From Maribacter algarum (ex Lu et al. 2025) (nom. illeg.) (GTDB lineage Bacteria; Bacteroidota; Bacteroidia; Flavobacteriales; Flavobacteriaceae), in the NCBI GenBank assembly GCA_947495915.1, contig CANMAW010000002.1, forward strand, positions 717,611 through 781,610: 64,000 bases of DNA. The letters run 5' to 3'. Every line of letters starts with the position of its first letter. Within the stretch, counting starts at the first letter, position 1. Below, piece by piece: positions 8,876 to 18,789 of this stretch. Under the pieces are notes generated by a model, which searched no databases, was not told the DNA's origin, and worked only from the letters and a program-made list of their open reading frames with translations. Both the position numbers and the translations under genes were made by a program.

Positions 8876-8985
8876 AACTTACGTTAATCGGCTTTTTTTG
8901 TCGTTTCAACCGATTTACAGAAAAATACTACTGTTTTTTTTGCACCTAAAATTAAGTAAGATTTTTCCTTTAAAACTTACGTTAA
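8876..8985. repeat. 12-base direct repeat AACTTACGTTAA
   Basis: AACTTACGTTAA occurs at 8876-8887 and again at 8974-8985, 98 bases apart (start to start). Both copies lie upstream of the putative exopolysaccharide promoter, so they may be binding sites for a regulator. The first copy is followed by a weak stem (ATCGG/CCGAT). Confidence 0.5.
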
Positions 8986-9070
8986 GACTGTTTTTTGTTA
9001 AGCAGGTATGGAGTAGCGAAATGAAATTTCGAACCTTTTGAAAAAAATATTTGAAAGTATTGTGTTGTAA

Positions 9071-9104
9071 TTGATTAGGTGTGTTGAATTAAGTTTTATT
9101 TTTG
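9071..9104 (+). promoter_or_regulatory. Putative promoter of the exopolysaccharide operon
   Basis: TTG at 9071-9073 and TATTTTTG at 9097-9104 fit the Bacteroidota consensus with a 23-base spacer. The start codon at 9335 leaves a ~225-base leader. It is the only two-part match in the region. Confidence 0.42.
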
Positions 9105-9334
9105 TTTTAAGAATGTAGGATTCGAGGTCCCCAACAAACTTCATTTGATCCTATCCATAAATCAGTTTTTTGGCGTATATCATGTAAAGGAGGAGTAGAA
9201 CACCTTCTTTATAGATCATTTGTCACTTCTTTTTAATTGTTGATGAGTTCCGGAATTAGACTCTTCAAAACAAGTTAAAATGAAGTAACGAAAGACTAAT
9301 GGTATGAAATGGTTAATATAGAGCACGACCACAA

Positions 9335-10690
9335 ATGAAAAAATTTAAAAACTCCGATTTAGTAATTCCAATTTCAATCCTAGTACATTTAGTTGTTATC
9401 AACGGTATTTTAGGATTGCTTACTCCAGAAACGTATTTTGTAAAATACAATATCTTGTATTACAACTTTACATGGCTTTTAATTGCCTACAGTGTTGACT
9501 ATTATCCTACCAATCGAAAAGAAGGATTTTTCACCCATATAGACAAAACGATTAAATTATATTTGGTTTTTGGTTTAGCCTATTTCGCCTTATTCGGTTT
9601 TACGGGTCTTTCCTATAGTTCTTTAAAATTTCAACTCTTAGTCTATACGCTCATTTGTTTATGTATTACTTGGTATCGAGTTATCTTTTTTTGGTTACGT
9701 AATAAGTATCGAAAGGTTGGTGGTAATTCAGCCAGTGTGGTGGTAATAGGTAGAGATTCAACGCTTAAAAAGATGCGTAAAGTTTTTGATGATCCCTCAT
9801 TAGGGTATCGGTATAAAGGTTATTTTGATGATAAAACTTCAAATAGTCCGACCTATTTAGGTAAGGTAATAGACTGTTTCTTGTACGTACTTGAGAATGA
9901 TGTTGATGAAATTTACTGTGCAGCATCAAAACTAAACCAGAAAGAACTTAAAAATCTAATCAACTTTGCCGATAACAATTTGGTTCGTGTGAAGATTATT
10001 CCCGATAATAAAGATGTGTTTTCTAGGGCTATGTCTATTGAGTCATATTTGAATATACCTATAGTTAACTTAAGAAAAGTACCTTTAGATACCGAGTATT
10101 CTCGCATATCAAAACGCATCGTAGATATCATCATTTCTTCATTGGTAATTTTGGGGGTATTATCATGGCTATCTGTTGTTTTATATGTTTTAGTAAAGTT
10201 AGAATCTCCTGGCCCCTTATATTTTAAACAAAAAAGGCACGGTTTAAAAAGAAGAACATTTTGGTGTTATAAATTTCGTTCCATGACCATGTCGAAAGAT
10301 GCAGATACAAAAATGGCGACGAAACAAGATGCTAGACTAACACGGTTAGGAAAGTTTATGAGAAGAACGAGCATTGACGAATTACCGCAGTTCTTTAACG
10401 TGTTCATGGGGCATATGAGTGTGGTTGGGCCTAGACCACATATGGAATTGCATACCATGGAGTATGAAGTATCCATCGATAAATATTTGGTGCGTCATTT
10501 TGTTAAACCTGGTATAACTGGTTTGGCACAAATTAAGGGGTATCGAGGAGAAATTATGAAAAAAGCTGATATTGAAAACAGAACGAGATTTGATATTTTT
10601 TACGTGGAAAAATGGACACTTTGGTTTGATATAGAAATTATTCTAAAAACGGCCTTTAATGTTTTTAAAGGGGAAGAAAAAGCCTATTAA
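9335..10690 (+). CDS. Undecaprenyl-phosphate sugar phosphotransferase (WcaJ/WbaP-like)
   Basis: Starts repeat-unit synthesis by moving a sugar-1-phosphate from a UDP-sugar to undecaprenyl phosphate at the inner membrane. The 451-residue protein has four N-terminal membrane helices (about 10-120), a Rossmann-like middle (VVVIGRD near 144), a fifth hydrophobic helix near 265-290, and a C-terminal bacterial sugar transferase domain with YKFRSM, LPQFFNVFMGHMSVVGPRP and PGITGLAQIKGYRGE. This is the polyisoprenyl-phosphate hexose-1-phosphate transferase layout. The sugar cannot be told from sequence. It opens the exopolysaccharide locus; a ~250-base gap separates it from the Wza-like gene. Confidence 0.94.
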   Translation: MKKFKNSDLVIPISILVHLVVINGILGLLTPETYFVKYNILYYNFTWLLIAYSVDYYPTNRKEGFFTHIDKTIKLYLVFGLAYFALFGFTGLSYSSLKFQLLVYTLICLCITWYRVIFFWLRNKYRKVGGNSASVVVIGRDSTLKKMRKVFDDPSLGYRYKGYFDDKTSNSPTYLGKVIDCFLYVLENDVDEIYCAASKLNQKELKNLINFADNNLVRVKIIPDNKDVFSRAMSIESYLNIPIVNLRKVPLDTEYSRISKRIVDIIISSLVILGVLSWLSVVLYVLVKLESPGPLYFKQKRHGLKRRTFWCYKFRSMTMSKDADTKMATKQDARLTRLGKFMRRTSIDELPQFFNVFMGHMSVVGPRPHMELHTMEYEVSIDKYLVRHFVKPGITGLAQIKGYRGEIMKKADIENRTRFDIFYVEKWTLWFDIEIILKTAFNVFKGEEKAY

Positions 10691-10940
10691 TCGAAATTCG
10701 GAAGAAGTGATTTTTTATATTCAAAAAATCTCGTTTACGGTAATACCTCACTTATTTATGCCTACTATGATCTATAATGCTGAAGTTCAGCCAATTTATT
10801 TGGTGTGAAAACTGAAATCAGCTAAATTTCCGAATCAAAATCTAATTAAATATTACGAGAACAAACTTTTAAATACTTGTATTAAATACCATATGAATGT
10901 ATTAAGTACTAATTTTGACCTGATCATTAAGGCGATTCCA

Positions 10941-11729
10941 ATGAAAATGAAAAATTTGAACAGTAATATTGTGATTGTGCTACTATTTATAGCTTTATGC
11001 TTAAACTCATGTGGTACCACCAAAAATGCGATTTATTTTGATGAACCATCTAGCATGCTCATAAATTATCAAAAAGCTGGTTTAGAGCCCATTATACAAT
11101 CCAATGATTTATTAAGTATTGTAGTGAGCAGTGTGAACCCTGAGGCGGCAGAAATATTTAATTCAAGCAGAAATAGTAACGCTCAATCATCCACTAATGC
11201 AGGCAATACGACAAGAGTATCTGGCTATTTGGTAGATCAAGATGGTTATATAAACTTTCCGATCTTAGGTCAAATAAAAGCGGCTGGCATCTCTAAAAAA
11301 GAGTTACGAGAAGAAATAACCGGGCAGTTAGTAAGTAAAAAACTATTGTTAAGTCCTATTGTTGAAATACGATATTTGAATTATAAAGTTTCTATTTTAG
11401 GAGAAGTTAAAAATCCTTCTGTTTTAAATGTGCCCAGTGAAAAAATTTCTTTATTAGAGGCATTGGGTATGGCAGGTGATATCACCATTTATGGTCGAAG
11501 AGATAACGTCACCTTAATACGAGAAGAAAATGGCGTTAAGAAAATTATTAAATTAAATTTAACCACCAATGAAATTTTCAATTCGCCGTACTACTACCTG
11601 CAATCGAATGATATTATTTACGTACAACCTAACGGAGCGAAGGTAGCGAGTTCAACGGGCACCAAAGATTGGATTCCTGTTATATTAAGCGGAATTTCAT
11701 TGACCATTATTGCCCTAGTGAATCTTTAA
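10941..11729 (+). CDS. Polysaccharide export outer-membrane lipoprotein (Wza-like)
   Basis: Forms the outer-membrane/periplasmic export channel for the polymer. From the ATG at 10941 (a longer frame starts at 10893 but adds an unlikely leader) the protein is 262 residues, with a signal peptide ending in the lipobox LNSC at about residue 23-26, a Poly_export domain (NDLLSIVVSSVNPEA, YLVDQDGYINFPILGQIKA) and one SLBB domain (KVSILGEVKNPS). A C-terminal hydrophobic stretch (WIPVILSGISLTIIALVNL) could span the outer membrane. It is followed after 13 bases by the Wzc-like kinase gene, the usual partner. Confidence 0.93.
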   Translation: MKMKNLNSNIVIVLLFIALCLNSCGTTKNAIYFDEPSSMLINYQKAGLEPIIQSNDLLSIVVSSVNPEAAEIFNSSRNSNAQSSTNAGNTTRVSGYLVDQDGYINFPILGQIKAAGISKKELREEITGQLVSKKLLLSPIVEIRYLNYKVSILGEVKNPSVLNVPSEKISLLEALGMAGDITIYGRRDNVTLIREENGVKKIIKLNLTTNEIFNSPYYYLQSNDIIYVQPNGAKVASSTGTKDWIPVILSGISLTIIALVNL

Positions 11730-11742
11730 TACCATTTACAAG

Positions 11743-14142
11743 ATGTACGAAGCGAAAAAGTCGAACGATGAGGAGAATATATTACGAATTCTCTTATCCT
11801 TGTTTTTGCCCTATTGGCCCTTATTTGCTGTTTTAATACCCTTGAGCCTTATACTGGCTTGGGGTTATTTAAAAACGGTTACACCGGTCTATGAGGCCTC
11901 AGCAACTTTGATCATAAAAGATGAAAACAAGGGGGTCAATGATCCTCAGTTAATGGAGGGGATGAACCCTTTTGATTCCAAAAAAATAGTTGAAAATGAA
12001 CTTGAAGTTATTCAATCGAGATCAATTATGACGCAGGTGGTAAAAAACCTACAATTATATGCGCCAGTATTTGAAAATAAACTTTTTGGAACCAAACCAG
12101 CTTACACCACTTCACCAATTATTATTGAACTTAAAAACCCCGAATCTATTTATCAGCCAACAGGGGCAGAAAAATATTATTTTGAATATGATTCCATAAA
12201 AAAAACGGTTCAAATTGAAGGAAAAAACTACCCCATAGATCAGTGGGTAGAGGGGCCTGCTTTTGGTGAAACTAAATTTAAATTGAATCCTATCAGTGCA
12301 GCAAGTACTGATGGTGACTACTTTTTCACATTCCAGCATCCTAAAAATTTGGCTATGGGTCTTCTAGGTGGTTTAAAGGCTAGTGCAACCGATAAATTGT
12401 CAACGATTGTTCGCCTTACCTATAGAGATGCTATTCCTTTACGAGGGGAAAATATTTTAAATCATTTAATTGCAACCTACAATCAAAAAGCAATTTCTGA
12501 TCGTGATGACCTTGCGGCCAAAACATTAGCTTTTATAGATGATCGAATGAATAAGGTTGAAAAAGAGCTTAATGAACTCGAAACCACTATCCAACAATTT
12601 AGATCAGAAAAAGGGGTCGTAAACTTAAGCGAACAAGGCAAACTTTATTTACAAGATGTTGGAGAATACGATCGGCAAATTGCAGTCATAAATCGCCAAT
12701 TGGCGGTGTTACAAAAAGTAGACCAATATGTGGTGTCAAAAAAAAATCAATCAGGTTTAGTTCCTTCTACCTTAGGTGTTGAAGATCCAGTTTTAACGCA
12801 ATTACTAGAGAAGCTCTATGATTCTGAAATAGAATACGAAAGATTGCGTAAGACCACTGCTGAAAATAATCCAATTTTGACTTCTATAGCCAATGAAATT
12901 AAAAAATTAAGGCCGAGTATTCGCGAAAACATACGCAATCAAAAGAATAATCTAAGAGCAAGTCTTGCAAACTTAAATAGTGATGCCGATCGATCTGCTT
13001 CTGCGTTGAACAATATTCCGGAAAAAGAACGGGCTTTGTTAGAAATAGAGCGTGGTAAAGAAATTAAGAATGCCCTGTTTTCATTCTTACAGCAAAAGCG
13101 CGAAGAAACAGCATTAAGCTATGCGCCTAATGGGGGCGACGGTAGAATTGTAGATTATGCGCAATCGTCTGCCGGACCTGTTTCACCGAAAAGATCATTA
13201 TTTTATATAGTAGCATTTATGGTGGCCTGTAGTTTAGGTATTGGTTATATAGTGTATAAAGAAATGATGAATCGAAATGTACTGTTTCGTTCAGAGATTG
13301 AAAAATATACAGATATCCCGGTTGTTTTAGAGCTACCTCATTTAGGTCAAATCACCGAAAATGAAAATCAACTTAATCCAACTGATTTAATAGGAAAAGT
13401 AACTCATGCGCTAGGTATCAAAAATGTTTTTCGTTTCGAGCAACATGATGCAGTACCGCAACTCGGTGAAGCTGTATTGCTACCTCACTTTAGACAATTA
13501 GGGGGCTATATGGGGCTATACAGTCGTGATTTCAAGAAAAAAAGCATATTGGTAACATCGAGTATTGAAGGTGAGGGTAAGAGTTTTGTGAGTACGAACT
13601 TGGCCTATTGTATGGCGCAATCGGGTAAGAGGGTTGCATTGATTGATATGGATTTTTTAAAACCGCAAACAACCACGCATTTTGGCCTTCTTAAAAACAT
13701 AGGCATTATCGATTATCTTGCTGAAACGGCGACATACTTTGAAATTTTGACAAATAACAATGGCAATAGAAATTTGTTTGTAGTACCTGTTGGGCGGAAT
13801 ACTAAAAATTATACCGGTTTACTACTTAATGGTAAGCTCAATGAACTATTTGATAATTTGTCTAGAGACTTTGATTATGTAATCATAGATGCAGCTCCGG
13901 TGAATCTTGTAGCAGAAGTACAATTGTTAATGGAATATAGCGATGAAAATTTAATGGTAATTCGACATGGAAAAACGCCTTTGAAAGTTTTGAAGCACAT
14001 TGAAGACTCGCCAGCTTTGAAAGACCTTCAAAATATTTCAATTGTATTTAATGCCATTAAACAACGAGGACTTACCACGAGTGATCACAATTATGGGTAC
14101 GGCTATGGTACTATGGATTATGGCGAAGAATATACTGCTTAA
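11743..14142 (+). CDS. Wzc-like polysaccharide co-polymerase / tyrosine autokinase
   Basis: Inner-membrane protein of 799 residues that sets chain length and couples polymerisation to export. It has a Wzz domain with a first helix near 20-42, a long coiled-coil periplasmic part (about 240-460), a GNVR-type segment ending in GPVSPKRSLFYI before the second helix, and a cytoplasmic BY-kinase domain: Walker A in SSIEGEGKSF near 606-616, Walker A' in VALIDMDFLKPQT and Walker B in YVIIDAAPVN. The C-terminal tail is Tyr-rich (HNYGYGYGTMDYGEEYTA, six Tyr), the usual autophosphorylation cluster. No Wzb-type phosphatase is encoded nearby. Confidence 0.95.
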   Translation: MYEAKKSNDEENILRILLSLFLPYWPLFAVLIPLSLILAWGYLKTVTPVYEASATLIIKDENKGVNDPQLMEGMNPFDSKKIVENELEVIQSRSIMTQVVKNLQLYAPVFENKLFGTKPAYTTSPIIIELKNPESIYQPTGAEKYYFEYDSIKKTVQIEGKNYPIDQWVEGPAFGETKFKLNPISAASTDGDYFFTFQHPKNLAMGLLGGLKASATDKLSTIVRLTYRDAIPLRGENILNHLIATYNQKAISDRDDLAAKTLAFIDDRMNKVEKELNELETTIQQFRSEKGVVNLSEQGKLYLQDVGEYDRQIAVINRQLAVLQKVDQYVVSKKNQSGLVPSTLGVEDPVLTQLLEKLYDSEIEYERLRKTTAENNPILTSIANEIKKLRPSIRENIRNQKNNLRASLANLNSDADRSASALNNIPEKERALLEIERGKEIKNALFSFLQQKREETALSYAPNGGDGRIVDYAQSSAGPVSPKRSLFYIVAFMVACSLGIGYIVYKEMMNRNVLFRSEIEKYTDIPVVLELPHLGQITENENQLNPTDLIGKVTHALGIKNVFRFEQHDAVPQLGEAVLLPHFRQLGGYMGLYSRDFKKKSILVTSSIEGEGKSFVSTNLAYCMAQSGKRVALIDMDFLKPQTTTHFGLLKNIGIIDYLAETATYFEILTNNNGNRNLFVVPVGRNTKNYTGLLLNGKLNELFDNLSRDFDYVIIDAAPVNLVAEVQLLMEYSDENLMVIRHGKTPLKVLKHIEDSPALKDLQNISIVFNAIKQRGLTTSDHNYGYGYGTMDYGEEYTA

Positions 14143-14213
14143 AATCATTCATGTATTTATGGCAGCCGCTTTATTTCACTTATATATTAGTTAGTGATAA
14201 CGAACGATAATTC

Positions 14214-14906
14214 ATGAAAGAAAAATTGAAGTCTTTGGTTAAATCATCACCGACCATGTTAAGGGTAGCAAGAAAACTGCGTGACGGAACTTTATTTGAA
14301 AAATCTCTTGAAAAGTCAATCAAAGGGAAAAGCAATACCCTGAAAATTCACCCATCAGTAGCTTTAGTCAATTGCAAAATTGATGTAAAAGGAAATGCTA
14401 ACGAAATTGTTATTGAGCCCAATTGCCAATTCAAAAACGTACTTATATTTATTAGGGGTAACTCAAATAGTATTTTGATTTCTAAGCAGGTGAGTTTTAA
14501 TCGTTCGGGTGAATTATGGGTTGAAGATGATCATTGTCAATTACAAATTGGGAATAATACAACCTTTGAAAATACACATATTGCAGTAACGGAGTCAAAC
14601 TCTAAAGTAATCATTGGTGATGACTGCATGTTTGCAAATGGCATCGATATACGAACTGGCGATTCACATGCTATTATTGATCTTGAAACCAAAGAACGAA
14701 TAAATCACGCTAAAGATGTAGTTATAGGCAGTCATGTATGGGTTGGTGCCCATGCTTCGATATTGAAAGGAGTAAGATTAGCAGCGAATTGTATCGTAGC
14801 AACAAGAGCAATAGTTTCTAAACCTTTCTTAGATGAAGGTGTTATCATTGCTGGCATACCGGCCAAAATAATAAAACGCCATGTTACTTGGCAAAGAGAA
14901 CGATAA
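14214..14906 (+). CDS. Acyltransferase with left-handed beta-helix (hexapeptide repeats)
   Basis: A 230-residue protein with loosely repeated hexads (for example LQIGNNTTFENTHIAVTES) and a C-terminal block typical of sugar O-acetyltransferases: GSHVWVGAHASILKGV, then IVATRAIVSK and IAGIPAKIIKRH. The active-site His is expected in the segment near RTGDSHAII or GSHVWVG. It probably acetylates a sugar of the repeat unit using acetyl-CoA in the cytosol. It lies between wzc and wzx, in the same direction. Confidence 0.88.
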   Translation: MKEKLKSLVKSSPTMLRVARKLRDGTLFEKSLEKSIKGKSNTLKIHPSVALVNCKIDVKGNANEIVIEPNCQFKNVLIFIRGNSNSILISKQVSFNRSGELWVEDDHCQLQIGNNTTFENTHIAVTESNSKVIIGDDCMFANGIDIRTGDSHAIIDLETKERINHAKDVVIGSHVWVGAHASILKGVRLAANCIVATRAIVSKPFLDEGVIIAGIPAKIIKRHVTWQRER

Positions 14907-14973
14907 TCAACTTTTTCTTGAAACCTTTCAGCGCATTTATTATTTAAACCGCATTTAATTCCCTAAACTAAAA

Positions 14974-16341
14974 TTGATACCGAATCTCATACATAAAATT
15001 AAAAAAGCAGTTGCTGGTGGGCATGAACGAACAGCTCGAGCAAATAAGAATATTATTACCTCCTTTCTTATTAAGGCAGCTAGTATTACGATTAGTTTGG
15101 TTGTGGTACCCTTAACCCTTAACTATGTGAACCCTTCACGCTATGGTATTTGGTTAACCCTAAGTTCTATTGTAGCATGGTTTAGTTTTTTTGATATTGG
15201 TATTACTCATGGGCTTCGCAACAAATTCGCAGAAGCACGTGCTAAAAATGATGATGAAAGTGCACAAATTTTCGTGAGTACGACCTATGGAATTTTGGCC
15301 ATAGTCTTTATCTCTGTTTGGTTACTTTTTTTACTAGTAAATCCCTTTTTAGATTGGGCAGACTTACTTAAGCTATCTTCAGAATTTAACGATGACGTTT
15401 CAAAACTTGCCATTATTGTGTTCACTTATTTTTGCATGCAATTTGTATTACGTACCATAAATACTATTATTTCTGCCGATCAAGAACCATCGCAAGCGGC
15501 ATTGATTAGTGTTATTGGTCAATTGGTATCACTAATCATCATTGTTATTTTAGTAAAAACCACAGAAGGGTCTTTAGTGAAGTTAGGCTTGGCCTTGTGT
15601 GCTGCTCCGCTGCTTGCCCTCATTGGCGCTAACATATTTTTCTTTCGAGGAAAGTATAAAGCCTTTCGCCCAAAATGGTCAAAAGTGAAATTTTCACATG
15701 CCAAAAGTCTTTTTAACTTGGGTGTGGTCTTCTTTGTTATTCAAATAGCCGGTTTGGTGCAGTTCGAATCTGCCAACATTATCATCTCTAGAAATTTTGG
15801 GCCAGAAGAAGTAACCAATTATAATATTGTATTTAAGTATTTCGGAATTCTCAGTATGGGTTTCATGATATTTTTAACCCCATTTTGGTCAGCAGCAACG
15901 GAAGCTTATGTGAAAAATGATATTGCTTGGATTAAAAATAGTATGAAAAAGTATAACATTTTAAACATTGGCTTTGTCGTTATTGGGGCTGTTATGTTAT
16001 TGCTTTCGAGCTATATGTACGACCTTTGGTTGGGTGAAGATACCGTTCAGATTGATTTTTCATTATCGATGTGGGGACTTGTATTTTTTTTAGTTTCTAT
16101 TTTTGGCTCTAAATATGTGAGCTTTTTAAATGGGATCAGTGCACTACGATTACAATTTTGGTCTAGTGTCGTCAGTCCTATACTTTATATTGTTATTACG
16201 TTGCTTCTAATTAATTATCAAATGGGAGTGCATGCACTGTTTATAGCTTCGGTTATTGCCAATTTTAACGCATTTATTCTAGCACCTATACAATACCATA
16301 TGATTATTAATAAAAATAAAAAAGGAATATGGATACGCTAA
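14974..16341 (+). CDS. Polysaccharide flippase (Wzx-like)
   Basis: A 455-residue inner-membrane protein with about 12 helices and the MOP-superfamily pattern: a first helix with SFLIKAASITISLVVVPLTL, followed by NPSRYGIWLTLSS and FFDIGITHGLRNKFAEA. It should move the lipid-linked repeat unit across the inner membrane. The start is a TTG: an in-frame TAA lies at 14956-14958 and no other ATG or GTG occurs before the first helix. It is the only flippase candidate in the locus. Confidence 0.92.
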   Translation: MIPNLIHKIKKAVAGGHERTARANKNIITSFLIKAASITISLVVVPLTLNYVNPSRYGIWLTLSSIVAWFSFFDIGITHGLRNKFAEARAKNDDESAQIFVSTTYGILAIVFISVWLLFLLVNPFLDWADLLKLSSEFNDDVSKLAIIVFTYFCMQFVLRTINTIISADQEPSQAALISVIGQLVSLIIIVILVKTTEGSLVKLGLALCAAPLLALIGANIFFFRGKYKAFRPKWSKVKFSHAKSLFNLGVVFFVIQIAGLVQFESANIIISRNFGPEEVTNYNIVFKYFGILSMGFMIFLTPFWSAATEAYVKNDIAWIKNSMKKYNILNIGFVVIGAVMLLLSSYMYDLWLGEDTVQIDFSLSMWGLVFFLVSIFGSKYVSFLNGISALRLQFWSSVVSPILYIVITLLLINYQMGVHALFIASVIANFNAFILAPIQYHMIINKNKKGIWIR

Positions 16342-16365
16342 GTATTCCTGGTTTTACATTGAAAT

Positions 16366-17550
16366 ATGAAGGGAGATAGTTTAAAACAACGAATTTTAGA
16401 TAAGTTGTGGTATAGGTTTAAACACTTATTCTATACTCAGCGTATTGCAGATACGGCTATTATTCAGAACATTAACTATACCAATATTCGTAAACAGAAG
16501 AAAGCGGTAGTGTGTTATATTACCGATAGTTTTACCAAAGATTGGGATAGTTATAATGGCGGTAGAACACAGCCTTTTGAAATACTTTCAATCGTAAAGG
16601 TGCTCTCAGAGGCTGATTATTGTATTGATGTTATTGATTGTAACGATCTTAAAATATTGCCATTTTTAAAGGATAAGGAGTATGATCTTATTTTTGGTTT
16701 TGGAGAGGTGTTTTATCAATTAACACAACGGCATAAAAATGCATGCTCTATCATGTATATGACAGAACATCACCCAGAGTTTGCAGATCGAGAAGAAAAA
16801 AAGCGACTGCAGTACTTTTATGAACGACACAAGAAAAAAGGGCGGATCGTGCGAAGTGGTAATTTCTATAAAAAACACTACTTTGATAAACTATACTCAC
16901 ACATTATAACGCTGAGTGAAGTGGATCCATTTCTCAAAGATTATGAGCAAGTTTTTAGTTTATTCCCTACTAGTATAGAAAATATCAACTATGAGTTTAA
17001 TCATAAAAATCATGCTGCGACAAAGAAGCATTTTTTGTGGCTTGGCTCCTATGGTGCAATACACAAAGGTCTAGATCTTTTGTTGGATGTATTTGAAAAG
17101 CGAGATGACATTATATTGCACATTGCTGGATTATCGGAAGAGGATAAACAGCTTTTAAAACCAAAAAATAGGGCAAATATAATAGATCATTCCTACATAA
17201 ATATCAAAACTGATACCTTCCTAAGGGTAGTAGAAGCCTGTACGTATATTATCTTGCCATCATGTTCTGAGGCTTTTTCAACCTCAGTAACTACTGGCAT
17301 GAGACATGGTCTTATACCTATTGTAATGAGAGATACAGGGTTTAATCGAATGGGTGATATTGGTATCTTTTTAAAAGATTATAATATTCCTTATTTGAAT
17401 GATAAACTAACAGAATTATCGAATGAAAGTTCTGAAAATCTTAAGTTAAGAAGCAAAAAAGTATTTGATTTTGCAACTGAGAATTTTTTACTACCGACCT
17501 TTGAGGGAAATTTTAAGTCGATTATGAACACCATCTTAAATCAAGAATGA
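16366..17550 (+). CDS. Glycosyltransferase, GT-B fold
   Basis: A 394-residue protein with no membrane helix. The C-terminal half has the GT4-like nucleotide-sugar domain: FLWLGSYGAIHKGLDLLLD, IILHIAGL and LPSCSEAFSTSVTTGMRHGLIPIV, where the Ser-Glu-Ala-Phe-Ser motif stands for the usual E-x7-E region. The N-terminal half is diverged, and donor and acceptor are unknown. Its last four bases overlap the start of the next glycosyltransferase (ATGA), showing translational coupling. Confidence 0.82.
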   Translation: MKGDSLKQRILDKLWYRFKHLFYTQRIADTAIIQNINYTNIRKQKKAVVCYITDSFTKDWDSYNGGRTQPFEILSIVKVLSEADYCIDVIDCNDLKILPFLKDKEYDLIFGFGEVFYQLTQRHKNACSIMYMTEHHPEFADREEKKRLQYFYERHKKKGRIVRSGNFYKKHYFDKLYSHIITLSEVDPFLKDYEQVFSLFPTSIENINYEFNHKNHAATKKHFLWLGSYGAIHKGLDLLLDVFEKRDDIILHIAGLSEEDKQLLKPKNRANIIDHSYINIKTDTFLRVVEACTYIILPSCSEAFSTSVTTGMRHGLIPIVMRDTGFNRMGDIGIFLKDYNIPYLNDKLTELSNESSENLKLRSKKVFDFATENFLLPTFEGNFKSIMNTILNQE

Positions 17551-18773
17551 TTATGACTAAAGTGGTTCATTTACAAACGCATAATTCCCCATCAGGCAAT
17601 GCGGCTTATCGCTTACATAAAGGTTTATTAAATGTAGGGGTAGATTCGTACATGTTGTCATTAACTTCTGAAGTACCTATAAGCAAAAGAGTTAAAACAC
17701 TAAAGTTTAGAAGTGGTTTGAAAGCTCTAATAAACGGGAGATTACACCAGAGAAAAATACAAAAAGTCGACCCTAGTTTTGGAATGTTTTCTTCACCCAT
17801 TTTAGGCAATAGTATTGTAAAACATCAAATGGTTGAAAGTGCCGATATTATTTACCTACATTGGGTACTTGCGGGTTTTTTAAATTTAAAAAACATTGAA
17901 ACTCTTGCTAAACTAAACAAACCAATTATCTTTTTTATGCACGATATGTGGACCATTACGGGAGGGTGTCATCATAGTTTTTCTTGCGATCATTATAAGA
18001 GAGATTGTTCCGATTGTCAAATGTTTCCAAATGGAGATGAACATATTCCAATACAACAGTTTAAAAAGAAACATCAACTTTTTAATAAGTATAAAAACTT
18101 TCACTTTCTTGCGCCTAGTACATGGCTTTTTAATTTGGCCCAGGAATCGGTGCTCACAAAGGGTAAGGATGTCCTTATGATTCCCAATCTTGTAGACGTA
18201 AAGCCATTTAAATCAATAAACAAAAATGCTGCTAGGGAAATTTTAGGGTTACCGGAATCTGATACTATTATTTTATTTGGAGCAGTTTCACCGAGAAGCC
18301 CTTATAAGGGCTGGGAGTATTTAAAGTGTGCCTTAAAATTACTTGAAAATAAAAAACAGTTGAGTAACGTAACAGTTGCCATATTCGGTAGTGATTACGA
18401 TGATAAAGTTGCTGAAGCTATACCTTTTAATGTTAAATTTCTAGGCCGATTGCGTGACGAATATTCTACAACAATAGCCTATAACGCTGCCGATGTATTT
18501 GTTGTACCTTCACTAGCAGAAACCTTTGGTTTGGTGGTGTTAGAATCCATTCGATGTAAAACGCCAGTAGCGGCATTTGATACGGGGGGTATTAGTGATA
18601 TAATAACACATAAAAAGAATGGGTACTTGGCTAAATACAAAGATTCGAAAGATTTGGCGGAGGGTATTAATTATTGTCTGAATAATAAACTTGAAGTAAT
18701 TGCTAGCCCAGCTTTGGACAAAATTTCTGTACTAAATCAACATATTTCCTTATATCAGCGACTGCTCGATTAA
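17547..18773 (+). CDS. Glycosyltransferase family 4
   Basis: A 408-residue GT-B enzyme. The N-terminal domain has YLHWVLAGFLNL, FFMHDMWTITGGCHHSFSC and a Cys-rich loop (SCDHYKRDCSDCQMFP) with four Cys that is typical of a WcaC-like subgroup. The C-terminal domain has LFGAVSPRSPYKGWEYL and VVPSLAETFGLVVLESIRCKTPV, the retaining-GT E-x7-E motif. It overlaps the preceding gene by four bases; a second in-frame ATG two codons on is possible. Confidence 0.92.
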   Translation: MIMTKVVHLQTHNSPSGNAAYRLHKGLLNVGVDSYMLSLTSEVPISKRVKTLKFRSGLKALINGRLHQRKIQKVDPSFGMFSSPILGNSIVKHQMVESADIIYLHWVLAGFLNLKNIETLAKLNKPIIFFMHDMWTITGGCHHSFSCDHYKRDCSDCQMFPNGDEHIPIQQFKKKHQLFNKYKNFHFLAPSTWLFNLAQESVLTKGKDVLMIPNLVDVKPFKSINKNAAREILGLPESDTIILFGAVSPRSPYKGWEYLKCALKLLENKKQLSNVTVAIFGSDYDDKVAEAIPFNVKFLGRLRDEYSTTIAYNAADVFVVPSLAETFGLVVLESIRCKTPVAAFDTGGISDIITHKKNGYLAKYKDSKDLAEGINYCLNNKLEVIASPALDKISVLNQHISLYQRLLD

Positions 18774-18789
18774 TTTAAGCGATTTTTAT

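Larger units (their letters stand above)
8412..9334. other. Non-coding region before the exopolysaccharide locus
   Basis: No convincing coding frame is seen on either strand in these 923 bases. A possible minus-strand -7 element (complement of CAAAAGTA at 8518-8525) could serve the secreted-protein gene. The centre holds a 12-base direct repeat and the right part a promoter match followed by a ~230-base untranslated leader for the sugar transferase. Confidence 0.6.

Noticed and set aside
10714..10735. GATTTTTT/AAAAAATC stem after the sugar transferase as a terminator
   Set aside because: The stem has only A-T pairs apart from one G-C, no T-run follows, and a Wza-like gene of the same locus lies downstream, so readthrough is expected.
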